From Zelonia costaricensis (lineage: Eukaryota; Euglenozoa; Kinetoplastea; Trypanosomatida; Trypanosomatidae), in the NCBI GenBank assembly GCA_030849075.1, contig JASAOO010003166.1, positions 1-26,346 of the forward strand: a stretch of DNA of 26,346 nt. Direction: 5' to 3'. The notes under the pieces are model-generated. The model made no database searches, had not been told where the DNA came from, and saw nothing but the letters and a program-made list of their open reading frames with translations. Shown one piece after another: positions 11,283 to 18,300 of this stretch. Made by a program: the position numbers and the translations under genes. The first letter of the stretch is position 1, and each line of letters starts with the position of its first letter.

Positions 11283-11820
11283 CCGCAGCCACGCGCCCCC
11301 ACCTTTTTTCTCCGTTCCCCTCGTCCGTCTTCTTCGCGCGCGCGTGTGTGTGTGCGGTGGCTTGTGCCGGCTCGTGGGAACAGCTTCGCGTCCCTGCCTC
11401 TCCCCCCTTCTCCATCACAGCAGCCACACTTCGCTCTCTCTGTGTATCTCTCCGCCTTTCGATTTGTTGCTTCTTCATCTTACTCCCCCGCCCTCCACTT
11501 ATCAGCTCCCGCTTTTTTTTTTCTGTTCTCCCTCCTCTGTTGAGCCTCTACTCCACTGTCACACGCTCACAGAAGAGAAGCTGGTGCGTGCTTCCAGGCC
11601 ACGGTGCCCTTCGGTATCTGTCTCCGGTACGGGACTCCTTGCTATTGCTGTGTATCTCTCCCTCCCCCTCTCCCTGTTTGTGTCTCGTGCTGACCTGTAA
11701 CCGTGCTGGCGGTCTGGTAGCTGTGTGATTGTGCATTGCACCAAACACCCCCTTTTTGGTTAGTTTTTTTTTCCTTTTCTGTGTGCGTCGACGTGTGCTC
11801 GCTGCGTCGTTTGCGTGCGT

Positions 11821-11839
11821 GTCCCTCTCCCTCTTTCAG
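11821..11839 (+). promoter_or_regulatory. Polypyrimidine-AG site upstream of gene 2
   Basis: A CT-rich tract ends in TTTCAG, with AG at 11838-11839, about 530 nt before the gene 2 start. It is a plausible spliced-leader acceptor for gene 2, giving a mid-length 5' UTR. Confidence 0.3.
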
Positions 11840-12282
11840 GCTTGCTGTGCTCCCTTTCCACTCTGTAGTCTAGCTCCCGCTTGGGCACCCCGTGCTCCCT
11901 GTCTCCATTTTTTTCTGTTTTCGGTGCTGTGTGTGCGTGTGTGTGTGTACGTGGGTGCGTGCCCTCCTTTTTTTTCTCTGTCGTTTCTTGGTCACAGCTG
12001 TGCATCGTTGGCTTGTATGCCGTAGCAGCTGCCTGCGAGTTTCTGTTCTTTCCTCCTGCTGTTGGCTCTGCCCAGTCACGGGTCGCGATCCTGTCTGTCT
12101 GCCTGCCTGGGTCTGTTTCTTCGAGCGACGGAGAGCAAGCTGACCGGCACGCGGAGGAGCGATCTTGTTCTGCTTGTGTGTCCTTTTGCGTTTCTCGATA
12201 CTGTTGTTGTTGTTGTCCTGTTTTTCCTGTTTCACGCTTCTCCGCACGCTTCGATTCCTTTCTAGAGCGGCTTCTCCGCACA

Positions 12283-12361
12283 TTGGTTTCTCCTTTCCTC
12301 GCCCAGCCTTAGTGCTCGCCCCTCCCCTCTCCTCCTTTCCTTCCCTCCACACGCACGGTAG
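12283..12361 (+). promoter_or_regulatory. Proximal trans-splice acceptor cluster for gene 2
   Basis: Two pyrimidine tracts (about 12286-12304 and 12313-12348) precede AG dinucleotides at 12305-12306, 12311-12312 and 12360-12361. The first two would leave a 5' UTR of about 55-62 nt with 12368 as first ATG. The last would leave only 6 nt. The TAG at 12359-12361 is in frame with gene 2, so it closes the frame upstream and fixes the start at or after 12368. Confidence 0.45.
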
Positions 12362-12367
12362 ACCAAG

Positions 12368-15300
12368 ATGATGGCCAGCGGCGACTACACGTACATCAAC
12401 GACCTCGAGGACGGCTCGGTGGCGAGTGCGACGCTGCGGCGCCGCGAGCAGAGCACCTCGCCCTTCGTGGCTGGGATGCAAGAGGTCGGCAGTAGCACGC
12501 AGTCGCAGTACGACTACCTCGACGGCTCCCTCGTCGCCGGCTGCGATGAGGACGCCGGCCTCGGCGATGACGACGGTGCGGAGGAGGTGCCGGCAGCGCT
12601 GGCGCTGGAGGACTTCGTTGGCGTTGGTGGCAGCAACCTGCAAAGCGTCCTCTCGGAGAGTAATTCGGTGTTCGACATCGGCGCCGACGCGGCGTGCACG
12701 CGGACACCCAGCGTGGCGAGCCAGTCCGTCAGCGGCGCCGACTTCGACACGCTGCCCATCGCCCCGATGGCAAAGCGCCCGATCGAGGCGCCACCGCCCA
12801 CGTCGCGCGAGACCGCCGCCGGTGCGGGCGCCGCCAGTGCGCAGCGTCCCAGCAGTACTATCAACGCCACCATCACCGACTTGAAGCGACCCACGTCGCC
12901 GTTCAAGTACTACGACATCTTCAACGGTAGCGCGACGAGCCCGGCTGCAGGCCACGGTGGAAGCGCGTCCGCCTTCAGCGGCGCTCTCAACGGCGCCGGC
13001 CCGTCACAGGCGCTGTCGCCAAAGCCGCAGCCGGCGGTGCGGCACCCGGGCGCGAGGGACGGCAAGCCCGCGGCGGCTGCGCGGCCGACCGCCCACGCCC
13101 ACGGCCCGTCCAGTGGAGGCCCGAGCCGACCATGCGGCCCCCCGGCGCCGCCGCCCCTCCATCCCGTGCAAGACACCGCGAGCGCCCCGGCGGCGGCGGC
13201 CGGTGCCACGGCGACCGCAGCGGGGCACCCTGCGCATGACAGCGAGGGGTTCAGCTTCGGCATTGACACCTTCCTACACGGCAATCAGTTCGGCTTCGGA
13301 CGACAGCCCTCCTTCAAGCGGCTGTCGACCGCTACGGAGCGCGAGCCTCACCGGTCGTCCTTCCTCACCCGCTGCGAGGATGGAGAGACGACTGCACCGG
13401 CCACTGCGGAGACGGTGGCCGGGTCCCCGAGCGGGGGCAGCGGCGACAACGCAGCCGGTACAGGCGGGCGCTCAAGCACCAGCGGCAACATCCACGCAGC
13501 GCCTGCTGCTACTGCTGCTGCCGGGGCGGCGCCGGACCGCAACGCGGAGGCCTTCAGCACGTGGCTGGAGGCGCTCGGGCCGGCAGGGCCGGGCTCGTCC
13601 ACCTCGACGCGCAGCGTCTCCCCCGGCATCGCGGGGAACGCCAACTCCGCCTTGGGCGAGAACTTCAAGCGGGAGGTGGACGTCATCGTCAAGAGTTTGC
13701 TGGGTGACTACGACGTACTTGTGGGCACGAACGCGGCCGTGGCCGCCGCGGCGGCAGCTGCGGTCGCAAACAGCACTTCAGCGTCCGGCGTGGCGGGGAC
13801 GCCGGCGCCGTCATCCGGCAGTGCCGGGATCGGGCGGCGCCTGGGCCCTGGCGACTCACAGCCGGCCGACCTCGAGGCCTTTCTGGGCGACGTCCGCTCT
13901 CTCGCTGGCACGCAGAGTGGGCGGGCAGCAGCAGCCCTGGCATCCCAGCAGCAACAGCCGCCGCAGCAGGGCAAGCAACACCCTAGTCAGATGACCATCA
14001 CGGGCCCGCAGGGGGCGCTGACGTCCTCGCCGATGAAGAGGACTTCGCTGGTAGGGCATCCGCTTCGGGCGAACCTCAACAGCGGTGGCGCCGACCGCGC
14101 TGCCACTGCCGCATCGGCGCACATCGCGTCGGCAACTCCCTTGCAGCCGGCGCAGTCTCCAAACGAGGACTCCAACCGCCGCCGGCGCGTGTGGGGCACC
14201 ACGATGCGCTCGAACAACAGCAGCGGCGGCGGGACCTCGGCCATGAATGGCGACGTGGTGCCGGAGGTGGTGGCCTCCGTGGCTACACCAACGTCGCGGT
14301 CCCCCTCCCACACACCCGCGTCGTCCGCGGCGATGGCGGGCGCAAACGTCACCCGCAGCGGCAGTGGCGGTGCCGGTGCCGCGACACGACCCACACTGCT
14401 CACCAAGCCCGCTCTCACCAACGGACACCAAGCCAAGCCCGACAGGGTAGCGGACGCGGCGTCGCGTGGCACGGTCTCGCCGGGTGCCTCGGCCCACATC
14501 CCCTACGTGGACGAGGACTTCTTGGCCGGCGGGTACATGACGGGGCCGCCGATGCTGGCCCCCTCACCGACGCCGACGCCGACGCAGGGGCGTGCGGGTG
14601 TCGCCGCGCTGAAGGCGCCGCCATCCGCGTCGGTGTCGACGATCCGAGACGGCGAGCGGCGCGACGAGAGCCCGACGCCGCAACCGCGGCGCTCCTCGCT
14701 GCTCGTGGACGGCGGTACCGGCTCCGGCCGCGTCGGCTCCGGTCGTGCCAACGCGTCAGTCCAGCAGCGCAACTCGCTCACGCAGCAGCGCATGCACCCA
14801 TCCTGGCACAACCTGCCCAGCAAGACCCTCGCCTCCACGGCGAGCACGGCACTCCCGCACAACTCCGGTCTGTCCTCTGGCTCGTCCACGCGGCGCCCCG
14901 CCGCGTCGGTCAGTGGAGCCGGCATCGAGAACTCGTCGAACGTGATAGCGTCGCCGTGGAGCAACCCGTATGGTCGCGCCCCCACGTCCTTGATGACAGA
15001 AGCGAACACGACTGGCTCGAGCAGGACGCTGCCGCCAGCGCTGCGGAGAAGCGACACGTGCTCGCCGGACGAGGCAGACAAGACCTTCCTCAGCCTCGAG
15101 GTGCCACCGGGTGGTACCGACGTCGCGGACAGCAGCGGCACACGCAGCAACGTGCTGCCGCTGCCCACCTTCCTCGGCAACACCGCAAGTGCGCGAAGCA
15201 CTTCACCTGCCATTGGCCGCGGCCCCGTCAACCCCGCGGGCGACCCCGTCGAGGCGGTGCGCAGGAACGGTTCGGCGACCGGGCCCGGCCACGCGCGGCG

Positions 15301-18300
15301 CTCCTCACGGCGTCCTGTTGCCGGCCCCGAGACGGTCGAGGCCACCGCGCTCAGCACCGACCCCGCACCGCTGCAGTTCGCGGCACTTGCATCGCGTGGC
15401 TCCTACGGCCGCGCGGAGGGCGACGCGTCGAACGTGAGCGCCGGTGGGAGCTCGGCCACGCCGCGGCGGCGCCTGACGGAGTTCCGCACAGGGGGCTACA
15501 TGCTGCCCGGCTCCTCCTTCTCGCGGCTCCGTGTGTCCGTGACGAACGGCCTGGGCGGCGGCGGCGGCAGTGCCGAGGATTACATGAGCAGCATCACGGC
15601 GCGGCGACAAGACCGCGACTCGCAGTCGCAGCAGTCGAACGAGGAGCGCCGGCAGCGCATTCAGGCCTTCATGGCGAAGCGCAAGGCGGAGAAGCTGCAG
15701 GAGGAGCAGCGGCGCAACCAGATGGCCGAGCAGGCACGTCGTCTGGAGCAGCTCCGCGAGGCCCAGGAGCAGCAGCAGCGCCTCCTGGCCAACGCCGCCC
15801 CGCCGCCCGCGGCGTCGACTGTGACGGCCGGCAGCGGCCTCAACGCCATCAAAGCGGCGAAGCGGCTGCGCGGCTCGCCGCAGGACAGGCGGCTTCACCC
15901 CACTGCAAGTGCCGCCGCGGCGTCGGGTGGGGGCGGCAGCTCGGCGGCGGCGGTGGTGGTACCGGCCGCGGCGCTCGGCGCGGCGTGCGCTCCAGCCGAG
16001 ACCGGCGCAGCGGGGCGCCGGCGCCGCCTCGGCTCCGGCACGCCGGCCAAGACGAACGTGCGCGCCGTCGTTGTCTTCACGGGTGCGGGCAGCGAGGGCA
16101 CGGGGGCGGCGGCGTCGGACACCAGGGAGGCCGCTGCCGCACCGATAGCCGTCGAGTCCGGTGGCCACCCGGCCGTGGAGGCCCAGCGCCGCCGCAGCAG
16201 CAGCGGCGCCGGGGCGTCTTCTGTCCTCTTCGACGGCGCGGCGGTGGAGATGGAGCTGACCAACAGCAATAACACGCTCAAGGTGCGGCAGCCGCAGGAG
16301 CGCACCCGCTTCTATGCCGTGGACGAGTTTCTGCGCGTTGGCGGACTGGCGGACGGTACGGGACTGCCGCCTGGCGAGAAGCTCCCTCGGCGCCGGCTGT
16401 CTTCGCTGACGCTGACCGAGATGAACCGCAAGTTCCTCGCCGGCGTGAACGTGGCGCTGATGCTGTCGTGCAGCGAGAACGCGCACCACGCGTCGCTGGC
16501 GGCGGTGCGGGAGGTTGCGGAAGGCGTGCTGGCGCACCTGCACCCGCAGGCGAGCCTGTTCCTTTCGATTGCGCTCGTGGCGGGCGGCACCACCCGCGAC
16601 CTGCTCGGCGAGGCGGACCGCGTCGTCCGCTCGACCTTCGCGACCTCCCCCCTCTTCGGCCCCACCCTGGAGGGAGTCGAGTACGTGCCCGTCACGGGAC
16701 TGGGACACCTGTGGACGAGCATCTCCGACGCGTACCGGCACTGCAGCACCGCCGAGCGGCCCCGCGCACATGGCCTCCTCGTCATTTCGCTGCTGCTCAA
16801 GCAGGTGCGCGGCACCGACGTGATACTGTCATCGTACCTCATCACAGACGCCGGCAGCGACGGCGGGGCGTACGTGTCGGTGATGCGCAAGGCATCGCAG
16901 TCTCCCTTCGCCCTCTTCCATGGCGCCCTCGGCGGCCCGACCCTGACGACATCGCTGATCGCCGCGGACGCGAACGACACGGCCAGCGTGGTGCCGCTGC
17001 TCAACGTGCAGAACCGCCTCTCGAGCGTCGTGAACAAGCCGTGCCACGCCGGCAGCGTGCACCGCTTTCTGGAGCTGGCCGAGAAGGAGCTGCACTCCCG
17101 CGGCGACGACGAGCGGACGAGCCAGCAGCGCAGCAGCAGCGTCCTCAGCACCACTAGCAACACCAGCGCCGGCGGCCCCGCGGCCACCACCGCGGGCGCT
17201 GCTGCCCCACATGCGACCGGTGCACAGCGGGCACGCCGGCAGTCGCAGCCGCCGCCGGCCGGCGGGGCTCGTGCGCAGCTACATAAGCGTCTCGTGGAGC
17301 AGGTCGCGATGGCGCAGAGCATCTTGAGCGACCCGGCTGGCTACCGCCCAAAGGTGGCCCGCCTGACGCCCACCGAGCGCCGCCTCAGCACCCGCTCGTC
17401 GACTGCGCCGTCGTCGACTGCGCCGTCGTCGACTGCGCCGTCGTCCGTGCTGCCAGGGCAGCCGCTGTCGGTGACCGCCGCGCCGCCGGAGTACCAGGAC
17501 AGTGGGCTCGCCAAGCTCGACCTCGCCCCGGCGCGCAAGCCGGTGCCGAAGAGCAAGGCGGTGCCCCCGCTCGCGGCCGACTCCGTCGCACTGCCCCCGA
17601 TTCCGGCCGCCAAGGCCGCAGGAGGGGTGAAACCCACGTCGGCTGCTGCTGCTGCTGCTGCTGCGGCAACTGCCAGCACGAGTGTCCCGCGCCGCTCCTC
17701 GGCGTCCATGGTGAAGTCGCACTCGCAGCTCGCCACGGTCCCCGTCACGCGGCGTCCGAGCGGGACGCTGACGGACGAGACGGAGAAGGGCGGCAGCGCG
17801 ACGACGCCGCTCCCGCCTGGGGCGGCCACGCGCATGGCCCAGCAAATCGCCCGCTTCCATCCGCTGCAGCAGCAGCAGTTGTCCTCGTCGTCGCAGAGGC
17901 CGATACCGACGTCGCCGGCGGGTCGCAGCACGACCAGCATGTCCGTCAGTGCCGAGTACGTGCGCCGCGGCAACGGCAGCGGGGCGGCGCCGCAAACAAC
18001 GGGCTTCATGAACTTCGAAGACCTCGACAAGAGCACCATCACGTCGGTGGTCAGCCGCCCGAGTGCGGCAACCTCGCTCTCGAAGCGCGCCGGTGATCGC
18101 GAAACGCCCCAGGACGGTACAACGCCACCACGTCCGGCCAGCGTGACTGTTTCGCGCGCCTCGCAGGGGCGGCGCAGCACTGGCAGCAGCGCCGCCGCCG
18201 CCGCCGCCGCGATGGCCGCGTCAACGGGCCAGCCTGTCGCTGCTGAGCCGGTGGCGAGTGCGGTGGCGTGCGGTGGCAGTGCCCGCAAGGATGGCCTGCA

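Larger units (their letters stand above)
3212..12367. other. 9.1-kb gene-free, pyrimidine-rich region between the two genes
   Basis: About 3212-3780 is mixed, with a T tract at 3662-3673, and resembles a 3' UTR. From about 3830 to 12367 the + strand is dominated by T, CT and C tracts interrupted by GT/CA microsatellites. Long open frames occur (for example 6946-8025, 9266-10459 and 10336-11235), but they start at TTG or GTG or merely translate TC, CCT and GT repeats into Leu/Ser/Phe/Pro/Val-Cys strings. None looks like a protein. Strong polypyrimidine-AG sites occur at 8352-8371, 9837-9859 and 11821-11839. The region should therefore hold the 3' UTR of gene 1 and a possibly long 5' UTR of gene 2, or unannotated non-coding transcripts. 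Confidence 0.65.

Noticed and set aside
14191..16272. 693-codon + strand frame overlapping gene 2
   Set aside because: It is a shadow frame of the very GC-rich gene 2, with Arg/Ala/Gly/His-rich composition and no landmarks. The true frame shows aligned repeat modules.
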